From positions 1 to 64,000 of IMG/VR virus record IMGVR_UViG_3300019888_000005: a stretch of DNA of 64,000 nt. One strand, given 5' to 3'. The notes under the pieces were generated by a model, which did not search any database, was not told the DNA's origin, and worked only from the letters and a program-made list of their open reading frames with translations. Position numbers and translations under genes: made by a program. Position 1 is the stretch's first letter; every line of letters starts with the position of its first letter. Below are positions 1-8,992 of the stretch, one piece after another. This stretch comes from a virus.

Positions 1-2
1 CC

Positions 3-548
3 ATCGGCGGCTGGCATTCCAGCGGCACCCCGAGTGCGGTACACACCGACTCCAAGGGCAGCGCGTACACCGTGGCCTTCGCTCAGACCGGCGACCCCAC
101 GACCTCCGGTGGATACATCCGCATTTCGTTCCACTATTTCGCTACGGCACCGGGGGCGATGACCGTCACCAGCACGAACGCCGTGGCAGGAGCGTGGTCG
201 CTTCAGGTGTTGGTGCTCAACGGTGCGGCTGTCACCCAGAACGGCGCGACCGCAGGGGCACAGTTCCTCGACACGACGGTGTTCACCAGGTCCATCACCA
301 CCACGGCAGCGCGCTCTCGGGTCTACGGGGCAGTAGACGATTCCAGGTCCACCAACACCCTGACAGCGGCAGCGAATACAACCCTCACCTCTGCGGACTG
401 GACCGAGACCACAGTGGACCTGGTCAGTCAGGTGTTCATCAAGGCGTCGGCGGCTACCGTGACACCGGGGGCGGTCACCCTTGGCGTCAACGATTCGTCG
501 TCCGCCGCGCGTGGCGTCATCGCGCTGTGGGAGGTTCTGGCTGCCTGA
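3..548 (+). CDS. Virion protein, C-terminal part; 5' end lies left of the window
   Basis: The frame is open from the first bases of the window, so the gene starts upstream. About 181 residues are visible. They are rich in Thr, Ser, Ala and Val with alternating beta-type patterns and no enzyme motif, typical of a tail, fibre or decoration protein. It lies directly upstream of baseplate genes. A GTG at 72 could be an internal start, but sequence of the same character continues upstream of it. Exact role not recognised. Confidence 0.7.
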   Translation: MGGWHSSGTPSAVHTDSKGSAYTVAFAQTGDPTTSGGYIRISFHYFATAPGAMTVTSTNAVAGAWSLQVLVLNGAAVTQNGATAGAQFLDTTVFTRSITTTAARSRVYGAVDDSRSTNTLTAAANTTLTSADWTETTVDLVSQVFIKASAATVTPGAVTLGVNDSSSAARGVIALWEVLAA

Positions 549-605
549 CTGGGTTTCCTGCGCAAGGAAGACGTAATAGATAGGTGTGAGGAGGTTGAGA
601 CTGAA

Positions 606-1022
606 GTGAGTTTTTCGCTAGCACTCGACGGCGACGATTTACAACTCAAGGGATCGGCCCTGGGCATCGTCTATGGTGTCGAGAAGCTCCAGCAGGACGT
701 GTCCATCTGGCTGCGCGAGCGCTATCGCTCCGATCGCTTCCACACCAATTACGGCTCCGTGCTGGATTTCTACATCGGTTCGGTTATGGAGGACGGGACG
801 CGGGCAATGGTGCAGGGTGAGGTACTTCGGGTGCTTCAGAACTATCAGTCTCTTCAGTATCGAATGCTCAAGGAGCATCCCGAACGAATGAGTGCGGACG
901 AGGTCTTGGTCAGCATCGCCGATGTCAGGGTGGCGATCGATTACGACGCCGTGAATGTCAATATCAAGTTCGTCACCGGCTCCAAGCAAATCGGACAGTT
1001 GTCCGTGGGTCTCGGGATTTAG
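606..1022 (+). CDS. Baseplate wedge protein, gp25/GpW-like
   Basis: A 138-residue protein of the T4 gp25 / P2 GpW baseplate family, which forms part of the wedge around the hub of a contractile tail. The family shows in its size, in the central stretch GEVLRVLQNYQ followed by a beta-rich C-terminus, and in its place just before a J protein. The GTG start at 606 follows GAGGAGG. Ten bases separate it from the J gene. Few other functions would fit this neighbourhood. Confidence 0.72.
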   Translation: MSFSLALDGDDLQLKGSALGIVYGVEKLQQDVSIWLRERYRSDRFHTNYGSVLDFYIGSVMEDGTRAMVQGEVLRVLQNYQSLQYRMLKEHPERMSADEVLVSIADVRVAIDYDAVNVNIKFVTGSKQIGQLSVGLGI

Positions 1023-1031
1023 GAGAGATTT

Positions 1032-2798
1032 GTGAGTCGCACACCATCTCGGGTCTCTCAGGACATCAGAGCCACCCTGGCTACCACGCTGCCTGGACTG
1101 TCGCTGGAGATCGGCACCCCGGAGCGCAAGCTGGTCGATGCAGCGGCGGAGTCCATCTCCGAGGCTTACCTGGATCAGTACGTCACCGGCACTACGCTTG
1201 ACCTCGACACCAAGGTCGGATTGGAACTGGAGCAGTTCGTCGGCATCTTTGGCTTCGGGCGGCTTCAGGGGCGACAGGCGACCGGACTCGTACATATGGA
1301 ATTGTCCGTCGCGGCCACCAACGATATCTACATCCAGACCAGCACTCAGTTCTACGTGCAGAGCGGCGGTATCGGCGCGGGTGTGCCGTTGTTCTTCAGC
1401 TCAACGCAGCCTGCCGTCCTGGCACGGAGCACCTACACCGTTGATATCCCGGTGCAGTGCACCGTGGCCGGTTCCATCGGCAACGTGAGCCCCGGCTCCA
1501 TTTCTTCGATTTCTGCTGAGATCGGCGCTACGTCCGTCACCAACCTTGCCCCGATGACGGGCGGGATCGACATCGAGAGCGACGACCAGCTGCGGCAGCG
1601 CTTCAAGAACACCTTCCTGCGCAACATCGCAGGGACGGCGGACTTCTATCGGGCACTGTGTTTGCAGAACCAGAACGTGTCCAGGGTGGCGGTGTACGGC
1701 CCGGTGACGCGCTACCGCACGCAGATTGCCGCTCCGTCGACCAACCTCACCCTCCCGGTCAACCAGGATGTGAAGTACGTATGGGAACAGTCACAAACCA
1801 TCTTCAAGAATCTGGCGCAGCCTGGCGAGACGTTCTTCACGCCGGGCGTGGATTACACCTTCAACGGGGGTTCGACAGCGGTGTTCAACCGGCTCTCCGG
1901 TGGTGGCATCACAGCCGGGGACATCATCGACGTGGAGTTCGAGTACACCACCCGTAGCTCTCGCAACGATCCCATGGTGGCCGGGAAGACGAACAAGGTC
2001 GACATCTTCGTCAACGGTGCCGATCCCTACAACGTGTCCGAGAAGACGGTCATCTCGGGGACCACCTTCTCCACCGTTGCCACCGATGACCTCTATACCG
2101 GGAACTTCGTGCGAGTGGGCACCGCTAACACCCCGCCCAGTTCGGTCAATCGTTTCATGCGGCTGGGAAGCCATCCGATTCTGGCCTTTCCGACCACTCT
2201 CGTCGTCAAGGACCCGAACAGTGCGGTGACGACGACCTACACCCAGGGTGTGCATTACTACTGGCTCAAGAGCACGACATTGCTTGCGGGCAGCGAGCGG
2301 TCGATAGCCGGTATCGAGTGGTTGCCCACCGGGCCCACGAGTGGGACTCCGACGACGGTGACGTACAGCTACAACCGCATCCCGCAACTTCTCAACGGTC
2401 TGCTCAAGGCGAGCAAGCAGATCACTACGGATGTCCTTGTGCACCAAGCGGATTACCGATACATCCGGGTGTACCTCAACGTGCTCTACGACCGCTCTGC
2501 CTCCATCGACCAGACCAATCAGAATCTCCAGGCGTCGTTGCGGGCGTTCTTCTCTGCCTACGCTTTCGGTCAGTGGGTGCAGCTCAGTGACATTCTGATG
2601 GTGGCGCATCAGGTGATCGGGGTGGACAGTGTGCTATTGACGACGGTGGCCGACAGCGGCACCAACTACGGCGTGAAGGTCTACAACGCCAGTGACGCAG
2701 CATCACCGTTGTCCACCAATGCCATCGACTTCAAGCTGAGCGACAATCAGTTACCGATCTTCCTCGATGCTGTGATTACGCGGAAGGCAAACCCATGA
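1032..2798 (+). CDS. Baseplate J-like protein
   Basis: A 588-residue member of the baseplate J/gp6 (GpJ) family, which forms the wedge ring linking baseplate and tail tube. The N-terminus (LATTLPGLSLEIGTPERKLVDA, then a helical region) and the stretch SDDQLRQRF-KNTFLRNIAGT near residue 190 are typical of GpJ, as is the C-terminal part with ADYRYIRVYLNVLYD. The GTG start has AGGAGA just upstream. Its stop overlaps the ATG at 2795, the original start of the next gene. That gene is now interrupted by an HNH element. Confidence 0.85.
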   Translation: MSRTPSRVSQDIRATLATTLPGLSLEIGTPERKLVDAAAESISEAYLDQYVTGTTLDLDTKVGLELEQFVGIFGFGRLQGRQATGLVHMELSVAATNDIYIQTSTQFYVQSGGIGAGVPLFFSSTQPAVLARSTYTVDIPVQCTVAGSIGNVSPGSISSISAEIGATSVTNLAPMTGGIDIESDDQLRQRFKNTFLRNIAGTADFYRALCLQNQNVSRVAVYGPVTRYRTQIAAPSTNLTLPVNQDVKYVWEQSQTIFKNLAQPGETFFTPGVDYTFNGGSTAVFNRLSGGGITAGDIIDVEFEYTTRSSRNDPMVAGKTNKVDIFVNGADPYNVSEKTVISGTTFSTVATDDLYTGNFVRVGTANTPPSSVNRFMRLGSHPILAFPTTLVVKDPNSAVTTTYTQGVHYYWLKSTTLLAGSERSIAGIEWLPTGPTSGTPTTVTYSYNRIPQLLNGLLKASKQITTDVLVHQADYRYIRVYLNVLYDRSASIDQTNQNLQASLRAFFSAYAFGQWVQLSDILMVAHQVIGVDSVLLTTVADSGTNYGVKVYNASDAASPLSTNAIDFKLSDNQLPIFLDAVITRKANP

Positions 2799-2860
2799 CG
2801 GTGAGCACTGAATTCCCGTTGATGCCACCGCGTTCCACCGAATCGCGCCTGGCACGTTTT
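2795..2860 (+). pseudogene. Orphaned 5' end of the next tail gene, cut off by an HNH insertion
   Basis: Twenty-two codons start at an ATG that overlaps the J stop codon (ATGA), the usual coupling in this genome. The peptide contains STEFPLMPPRSTESRLA followed by RF. The same peptide is encoded again at 3412-3477 in different codons, ahead of the body of the gene. After 2860 the frame runs into the antisense of the HNH gene and loses any phage-protein character. This is therefore most likely the ancestral start, separated from its gene by the insertion. Confidence 0.75.
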
Positions 2861-3380
2861 ACTTTCTTCGGTGGTACGACTCACGTGCGATTCGGCGTAT
2901 GCAGATTATGCAGCGGCGAGCTTGATCACCGTTTTTCTTTGTTACCCATCGAGTGTTCTCTTCGGTGTATTCGTGGTCTTGAGGGCAATGAGTCTTCAGT
3001 GTGTTGTGGTGATTACCGTTGCGTACCTTATCGAGCTGATTGTCACGCTTCGTCCCCCAGTACAGGTTGGGCAAGGTGTTGTTCGCAGGGTCATCGTCTC
3101 GATGTAGACCGAACAGGCTGGGTGGGCGTGGCTCTACGAACGCTTCGAGGACGAGGTGGTGGATCAGGGCTCGGTGGTAGCTACCCTTGCGAGATAAGGT
3201 CACGGCAAGATGTCCTTGGCCGTTCGATATCACTGGTGAAAGGTACCGACTTCGATATTTTCTCTCGAAAATCGAGCCGCCACGCTCGACAACGACAGTT
3301 CTCTCAACAGATCGGCTCCGACCCAAGTCGCTGACTTCATACTCACCTTCGTAGCTCAATATCGGCATCCAGTTCTCCAC
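2859..3380 (-). CDS. HNH homing endonuclease with NUMOD4 domain
   Basis: A 173-residue homing endonuclease encoded against the direction of the tail genes. The N-terminus (MENWMPI-YEGEYEVSDLGRSRS) is a NUMOD4 DNA-binding segment. The middle (HHLVLEAFVEPRP, then LHRDDDPANNTLPNLYWGT) is the HNH nuclease core. Late Cys pairs (CPQ, CIIC) may bind zinc. Its stop codon touches the last conserved bases of the interrupted tail gene at 2860, so the gene itself forms the left edge of the insertion. Base composition is more AT-rich than its neighbours, as expected for mobile DNA. The GTG start at 3380 keeps the conserved ENW residues. Confidence 0.9.
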   Translation of the reverse strand: MENWMPILSYEGEYEVSDLGRSRSVERTVVVERGGSIFERKYRSRYLSPVISNGQGHLAVTLSRKGSYHRALIHHLVLEAFVEPRPPSLFGLHRDDDPANNTLPNLYWGTKRDNQLDKVRNGNHHNTLKTHCPQDHEYTEENTRWVTKKNGDQARRCIICIRRIARESYHRRK

Positions 3381-3397
3381 CTTATAAACCTACTTTG

Positions 3398-3409
3398 AGG
3401 AGGTGATCC
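3398..3409 (+). promoter_or_regulatory. Ribosome binding site complementary over 12 nt to the 16S rRNA 3' end
   Basis: AGGAGGTGATCC is the full complement of the anti-Shine-Dalgarno tail of 16S rRNA. Its AGGAGG core lies 8 nt before the GTG at 3412. It is much longer than any other ribosome site in the window. It supports 3412 as the working start of the re-created 5' end of the tail gene. Confidence 0.8.
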
Positions 3410-3411
3410 AA

Positions 3412-4771
3412 GTGGCCACATCGACCGAGTTTCCTCTTATGCCTCCCAGAAGTACTGAATCTCGTTTGGCCCATTTTTGACGAAACGGTCTACCGGGCCG
3501 ACTCGACGACAGTCGTCTACAAGCTCGTCGATGCGCTGTGCGGGGACTCCGGTGCGGGGGACCTCAAGAAGCAGGCCTTTCTTCAACGTCTCAGTCAGAC
3601 GATGGAGAATATTTATTTTTCGGATCTCGATTACATCTTCGGTGGCATCGGGTTTCTGGAACGCACCACCTCGGAGAGTTACCCCTATGACCCCGCCAAC
3701 GACATGCTCACGAGTGACCAATGGGACGAAGTTCGCGTCAAGGATGCGTGGTATCGCGCTCGGATTCGTGATTTCTTTATTGCAGCAGGAAAAGGCGGAA
3801 CGCCTGATGGTATTCGTATGGCCACGATCGCTGCGACCTCGGTGGATTGCGATATCTACGAGGTTTGGCGCTACATGGACAACTTCGGATTGACGGCATC
3901 GTTGGGGCGCGCTCCGGTGGCGACTCGTAGTGAGTTCGTGGTGGCCCCGCACAAGAGCAACCTGGGTCAGAAGGAGCTGCGCCTCCTCAAGCAGATGCTC
4001 ACTAGAATCGCTCCACTGGATTCCATCGTCACGGTCAACACGGCGGGGCTGGCCGTGCACACTCCGGTGGCCATCGCCGCAGCAGCGGCGGACTCCAGCT
4101 ATTTCGAGGTCCAGAAGATTGTCACAGGCTCTCCGATCCTGGCGGATCTTCCCGCACCCGAAGTGATGGCCATCGACCTGCGGCCCAGCGAGCAGTGGCT
4201 TCTGAGCGGCAACCCCACCTTGGCCCCTTATGCAGCGTTCAACATCACTCAGGAGTACGGCTACTACTATCTGGCCAGCGGTGGGGCACGGAGCCCTATC
4301 GACTCCGTGCAGTACGGAACTCTCCAGGGCGATGGCAGTGTCAAGAAGGAGCCGAACTACGAGAGCTTTCAGGTCATCGAGCAGTACACCGCGTGGGTGG
4401 AGTACGAGAAGGCCGACAGCCCTGACAACTATCCTGGCGGAAAGTTCGGTCTTACGCCCGACGTGGCCCCTGCGGTCAACCCCGACAACTCACCGTATGT
4501 ATTTCAGTACACTTCTCAGCAGGTCTATGTGGACAAGGTCAAGGACGGGGTCTTGACTCAGGGCGGTCAAGCTGACGACATTCGTTTCAGGCTCCCGATC
4601 ATTGCGACGTCGACCACCAAGAAATCATTCACTCCCGATCTGGCCGTGGCTTACAACCCTCCGGTCAAGGATTCGACCGTGACCAGTAGCTGGACCAGCG
4701 GGCAGTACACCAAGTCTGTCTTCGATGGCCCCAAGGCGTGGACGTTCAACTTCGGGGTGTTCGGCCTGTGA
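3412..4771 (+). CDS. Tail/baseplate protein with recoded 5' end and +1 frameshift at codon 22
   Basis: From the GTG at 3412 the frame encodes 22 residues (VATSTEFPLMPP...RLAHF), then meets TGA at 3478. Shifting +1 at TTT-TGA-C continues as DETVYRADSTTVVYKLVD into an open frame to 4771, about 452 residues in all. Without the shift the first start in the downstream frame is ATG 3602, which has no ribosome site and would lose about 65 residues. The body (IYFSDLDYIFGGIGFLER and beyond) is a structural protein of unknown family, placed between GpJ and a large tail protein as in other contractile-tail phages. A true programmed shift, an indel error in the T5 run, or real damage are all possible. 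Confidence 0.7.
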
Positions 4772-7700
4772 CTCTCGGACTGTTTTTCGATTTTCACTTT
4801 CCACTCGACCTGGTGACGCTGCTGGGCAACCTGCTCAACTTCAAGAATTTCGATCCCAAGAACCCAGCCACTCCAGTTGATACAAGTACGCGTGAGTGGT
4901 ACTCCCAGCCTCGTCCGTCGACCGACACCACTACCGAGGTCATCACCGTCACCTTCAAGCTGCCGTTGTCGGTGAGTGAGTTGTCGGCGGATTTTCTACG
5001 GAAGTCCTGCCGGGTGGAGATCTGGTACAAGGACCGCTCGAACAACTGGATGCAGATGCGAGATCGCCAACGGGTTCCCTTGGCGCTCAACGTATCCAGC
5101 TCAGCAGCTCAGGCCTGGTACAAGTACCGCTCGACTGTCTATCCCATTGTGGCCAAGGCTGTGCAGATTCGTATCACACGTACAGCGGACCCCGATCTTG
5201 CGAGTCGTCCTTATTCGCTGGGTATGCGCAACATTCTCATCAAGCGCAACGTCTACGAGCGAAATCAGGGCGTGCAGGCGTTGGAGGACGAGCAAGACGT
5301 ACTCGGCAACGTCATCACCAAGTACATCAAGGACTGGGATGCTTCCAAGGCGGTCGACTCCGACGCTATTACCTATTGGAAGTGTTCACCTCAGCCTGAC
5401 CCTGCTGCTGTGGTGGCGCTCTATCTCGATGTGCGGACACCGTCCGGGGTAGCACAGGCCATCGACAAGCTCTATCTCGATCCGGTGCACTCGGGGCAAC
5501 AGCTGAATCTCTATTACAGCTCCGATGACACCGTGGCCGACCGAAAGCTTTCGCCCATCTCGGTCTATCCCGACATCGACAACAACACCGACTGGCGTGC
5601 GGGACGCGGACGGTGGGACATCTCGGGAGTGACGGGACAGAACGCGCTCTACCAGGTCACGGCCAACTGGGGGCCGCAGTTCCAGCAGGCCGTGTGGGTG
5701 GGTCTGGAGTGGTTGCCGGACTTCGATCCGCTCAGTGGGCCTTCTCTTACTCCGGTGCTGTTGCAGGTCACTCCGCAAGTGGCCACAGCGGCGTGGGCTC
5801 CGCAGATCATCTACGACCCCGGTGCGGGAACGTTCGAGTTGCATTTCGTGCACGCGCCGGACACGACGATCACCTTCATTGCTCCCATGAGCAAGGTGTT
5901 CGTCAAGAACGAGCCGGTGCGCATCGTGATCGGGTGGGCCTACAACCCCAAGCGCATCATCATCAAGGTGGTCAACCGGGCGGGAGAGATTCTGGCGACG
6001 ACCACTGCCAATGCGTCCGCGTTGCCCGATCTCGTGACGTTAGACGGCTCTATCAGCTTCTTGCGGTTCCGGGGCACCTACACCGCGATGGTGATCAAGT
6101 TGCAGGACTGGGTGACCGAGGTAGCACCCTTCTTGTCCAACCCCACCACCTACGTAAGCCCCGATCCGGTGTTGCCCGATGCGCAGGGCAACATCCCGAC
6201 ATCCTCACTGGACAACGCCATCTACGCGGCGGACTGGACCCAGCAGTCCGAGGGTGTGGGCGGGGTGGACCACACCGAATACAACTCCAAGGTGTGGACT
6301 CCGATCTGGCGGAACTACGTATCGGAGAAGGGCGATATCTTCTTTCCGGCCATGATCATGGCGAAGTACTTGAAACTCGAATTCACCAACCTCACCGAAG
6401 AGCCTTACCCCATCTACGAGTCCGGTATTCAGGTCAGCTACAAGGTGTTCCCGATCAGCGTGCAGCAGGTCGCCACGACGGGGCCCAGGCTCTATACCGG
6501 CTCTGCGGTGGGTGGTTTGTTCGGGGTGGCAAACCTCAACGGGGTCAAGAGCATCAACTGGTTCGACCCCGGCTCCATCCTCGGGGCGCTGTCCTCGATT
6601 CTCAGCCCGCAATACGATCCGGTGTCGGTGTCGGTGGGTCCGGGGTACATCAACAGCACCATGCCCAACCTGTCGGATGGTCCCATCACCAAGAGCCATA
6701 CGGCGGAGTTGAGCAGCAACACCATCTATCGGCGCACGGTGCTCGATCCGTTCGTATTGGCAGCGGATCAGTACTACACGACGATCAACAGCGACGGGCT
6801 CCAGAAGCTCGCGCCCTACACCACTATTCCGTGGCAGGAGATTGCTGCGGCGAACCCCGGTGCCATCGCTACTGCACCAGCTCTGGGCGCGCAGGCGGTG
6901 CGTGGAACGGACTGGTGGCTGTTCCCTGGTCAGCAGCTCAAGATTCCAGCTTCGGTGATGTCCAAGCTCACCGACACCTCGACGGTGACAGAACGCAGGG
7001 CCACGTTCGAAACGCGCGTGCGTTTCACCACCACGGCGGTGCATCGTTACGAGGTCCGCACACTCAAGCGCGACGCGGCCATCGCTTACTTCGCGGGAGT
7101 GCGGGAGGTGATCCCGAGTGTGTCCAGCTACATCTACGGCGTGGACAAGGATCAGTTCGACTTTCCCTTCTACACTCCTGCACAGTGGGTCTTCACCAAC
7201 ATCGCTACTTCGCCTATCGGCTCGGTGACCTATGACGGCACGCCGGACGGGGGGCTGGCCTATGGGTCGATGTACTTCAATTTCCAGACCTACTCGAACT
7301 TCGCGAAGGTGGCGCTGGACTTCCGCGACTCCGGTCTGATGCGGTCGGATGCGATGTGGGCTTCTGCGGAGAGCGATACTCTTTCGCCCTACACACACCT
7401 GATCCCGTCGAACCTCGAAGGGTCCGCGTGGCTGGACAATTTCGTGGACTGGACCGACATATCCATTCAGTGGGGTGCTCCACGTGGTGTCGTGGCGGTC
7501 AATCTCGACGGTGACCGGCGTTACCAGGGTCGTCGTGTGCTGCACTTCTCGCGTGCTCCCGGAGCGGGTGAAGCGGGTCTGTCGTTGGAGCAGCAGACCA
7601 ACTACATTCCGGGCGCGTTGTTCCGGCTGGGTTGCGTGATCTACAAGCCTTTCGCCAACGCGAACATCATTCTGTTGCGTCTGGTACGTAAGCTCGACGG

Positions 7701-8394
7701 TGTCGTCATCTATGAGACTCCGGTCGACGTTACGGTGGGGCGCTGGACGGACTTCACCACCGACCTGATCGAGGTCCCGGTCAATCCTTCCCTGGCTGCT
7801 CCAGTCCTCACGAAGGGTGCGACCAATACCTCGGGTGGAACCTTTGCGGCGGGAACGTATTACTGGAAGCTCACGGCCATCAACGCCAACGGCGAGACGT
7901 TGGGTTCGAACGAGGTTTCGGCCACCCTTGTCCTCAACGGCACGCAGGTTCTCAACTGGACGGCGGTGCCGGGGGCAACGGGTTACAAGCTCTATCGCGG
8001 GACGGCGGCGGGTGCGGAGAACAAGCTCACCGCCACCCTGGGAACCGTGACGACCTATACCGCCACTGGAGGCGCGGGAACGACGGCGACAGTGCCGAGT
8101 GTGAACACCACCGCAGCAACGGGCATGGACTTCGAGGCCCACCTCGTATTGACAGGCGATTCCGAGGACGATCTGTATGTGTCCGATCTGTATTCGGAGT
8201 TGACTCACGTTCGCTACTTCGCCCAGCTGGGTGGAGTGACCGGATTCCTGCACGAGGTAACGGACCTGAGGTTTAAGGCTGGTGCGGCAGTGGTGGCCCC
8301 GGTTGCGGTCCAGCAGTGCAATGTCCGGGTGAACATCCTCTCGGACAGGGGATTTTGTTTCGGTGCCTCGATGACGCCGACGTACTTGAAATAG
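4768..8394 (+). CDS. Large tail/baseplate-associated protein with FN3-like module
   Basis: The GTG start at 4768 overlaps the previous TGA (GTGA) and gives 1208 residues; a longer frame from 4738 would overlap the upstream gene for no reason. The protein is a beta-rich virion component with repeated Trp/Tyr-rich patches. Residues about 1011-1114 (GTYYWKLTAINANGETLGSNE... TGYKLYRGT) form a fibronectin type III-like module, often involved in carbohydrate or surface binding. It ends in MTPTYLK. Size and place suggest a baseplate periphery or tail fibre-like protein. No enzymatic motif seen. Confidence 0.75.
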   Translation: MTLGLFFDFHFPLDLVTLLGNLLNFKNFDPKNPATPVDTSTREWYSQPRPSTDTTTEVITVTFKLPLSVSELSADFLRKSCRVEIWYKDRSNNWMQMRDRQRVPLALNVSSSAAQAWYKYRSTVYPIVAKAVQIRITRTADPDLASRPYSLGMRNILIKRNVYERNQGVQALEDEQDVLGNVITKYIKDWDASKAVDSDAITYWKCSPQPDPAAVVALYLDVRTPSGVAQAIDKLYLDPVHSGQQLNLYYSSDDTVADRKLSPISVYPDIDNNTDWRAGRGRWDISGVTGQNALYQVTANWGPQFQQAVWVGLEWLPDFDPLSGPSLTPVLLQVTPQVATAAWAPQIIYDPGAGTFELHFVHAPDTTITFIAPMSKVFVKNEPVRIVIGWAYNPKRIIIKVVNRAGEILATTTANASALPDLVTLDGSISFLRFRGTYTAMVIKLQDWVTEVAPFLSNPTTYVSPDPVLPDAQGNIPTSSLDNAIYAADWTQQSEGVGGVDHTEYNSKVWTPIWRNYVSEKGDIFFPAMIMAKYLKLEFTNLTEEPYPIYESGIQVSYKVFPISVQQVATTGPRLYTGSAVGGLFGVANLNGVKSINWFDPGSILGALSSILSPQYDPVSVSVGPGYINSTMPNLSDGPITKSHTAELSSNTIYRRTVLDPFVLAADQYYTTINSDGLQKLAPYTTIPWQEIAAANPGAIATAPALGAQAVRGTDWWLFPGQQLKIPASVMSKLTDTSTVTERRATFETRVRFTTTAVHRYEVRTLKRDAAIAYFAGVREVIPSVSSYIYGVDKDQFDFPFYTPAQWVFTNIATSPIGSVTYDGTPDGGLAYGSMYFNFQTYSNFAKVALDFRDSGLMRSDAMWASAESDTLSPYTHLIPSNLEGSAWLDNFVDWTDISIQWGAPRGVVAVNLDGDRRYQGRRVLHFSRAPGAGEAGLSLEQQTNYIPGALFRLGCVIYKPFANANIILLRLVRKLDGVVIYETPVDVTVGRWTDFTTDLIEVPVNPSLAAPVLTKGATNTSGGTFAAGTYYWKLTAINANGETLGSNEVSATLVLNGTQVLNWTAVPGATGYKLYRGTAAGAENKLTATLGTVTTYTATGGAGTTATVPSVNTTAATGMDFEAHLVLTGDSEDDLYVSDLYSELTHVRYFAQLGGVTGFLHEVTDLRFKAGAAVVAPVAVQQCNVRVNILSDRGFCFGASMTPTYLK
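8380..8390 (+). repeat. Left copy of 11-bp direct repeat flanking an HNH element
   Basis: ACGTACTTGAA occurs here at the very end of the tail gene (Thr-Tyr-Leu-Lys-stop) and again at 8983-8993 just after the HNH gene. The right copy also reads Thr-Tyr-Leu-Lys-stop, with AAG TAA instead of AAA TAG. The pair marks the likely edges of the inserted element. Confidence 0.6.
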
Positions 8395-8422
8395 ATAGGT
8401 CTCGCGGTAGCTATAATTGATC

Positions 8423-8992
8423 ATGAGCAAGTGTGCTGAGGGGTGTACGTGCGGACACCACTCCAGAAGAGATTTCAAGAAGTGTGAGCCAGGGTGTACC
8501 TGCGCAAGGCACGAACAGACGGAGGAGCATCGCCGTAAGAATTCCGAAGCGAATAAGGGCCGCAAGATGCCCCCCGAGGCTGTCGCTAGGCGAACAGAGA
8601 CCAAGAGAGCGCGCGGAGATTTCTCTCCCGAGCGAATGGCGGTAGCGCAAGAAGGGCGGCGGCGCGCGCTTGCTCAAGGTCTGATCACCACAGGGCGCTA
8701 TGTGGATGGACGGTCACGGCACCCTTCCTATGAGCGTTGGTACAACATGGTTCAGCGTTGCACCAATCCCGAGGATGCGAGTTGGAATCGGTACGGAGCG
8801 AGGGGCATCAAGGTCTGTAACGAGTGGCTTGATCCGCTTGTTTTTTATCACTATCTCGATACGGTGCTTGGTCCGTGCCCCGAGAAGTATTCCATTGATC
8901 GGATCGACAATGATGGTGATTACGAGCCAGGGAATATCAGATGGGCTACGGCACGTGAGCAGGTATTGAACCGGAGAAATTCACGTACTTGA
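8423..8992 (+). CDS. HNH homing endonuclease with paired CTC zinc motifs
   Basis: A 189-residue HNH protein. Residues 3-40 hold two copies of a KC-x3-CTC-x2-H motif (KCAEGCTCGHH, KCEPGCTCARH), probably zinc-binding. A basic linker follows. The C-terminal nuclease part contains YNMVQRCTNP, YGARGIKVCNEW, and SIDRIDNDGDYEPGNIRWAT, the pattern of a large phage HNH family. The ATG at 8423 is chosen over the TTG at 8417. It sits right after the stop of the tail gene and is AT-richer than it. Its last codons overlap the right copy of the flanking repeat. No clear ribosome site is visible. Confidence 0.88.
   Translation: MSKCAEGCTCGHHSRRDFKKCEPGCTCARHEQTEEHRRKNSEANKGRKMPPEAVARRTETKRARGDFSPERMAVAQEGRRRALAQGLITTGRYVDGRSRHPSYERWYNMVQRCTNPEDASWNRYGARGIKVCNEWLDPLVFYHYLDTVLGPCPEKYSIDRIDNDGDYEPGNIRWATAREQVLNRRNSRT

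Noticed and set aside
2795-3334. A 179-codon rightward gene over the HNH gene
   Set aside because: Only its first 22 codons look like protein; the rest is the antisense of a convincing NUMOD4-HNH gene.
2861-3478. Group I intron with an internal reversed HNH gene
   Set aside because: Splicing would join the two gene parts, but the recoded exon copy with its own ribosome site at the 3' end has no place in an intron, the 3' boundary does not end in G in a frame that works, and no intron core pairing was recognised.
8386-8417. TTGAAA ... TATAAT as a promoter for the HNH gene at 8423
   Set aside because: The spacing between the boxes is 20 nt and the first box is the end of the tail gene and part of the direct repeat.
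6205-8604. A 799-codon leftward open frame
   Set aside because: It is the complement of the large tail gene, made possible by high GC at third positions; composition (Arg/His-rich) is typical of such shadows.
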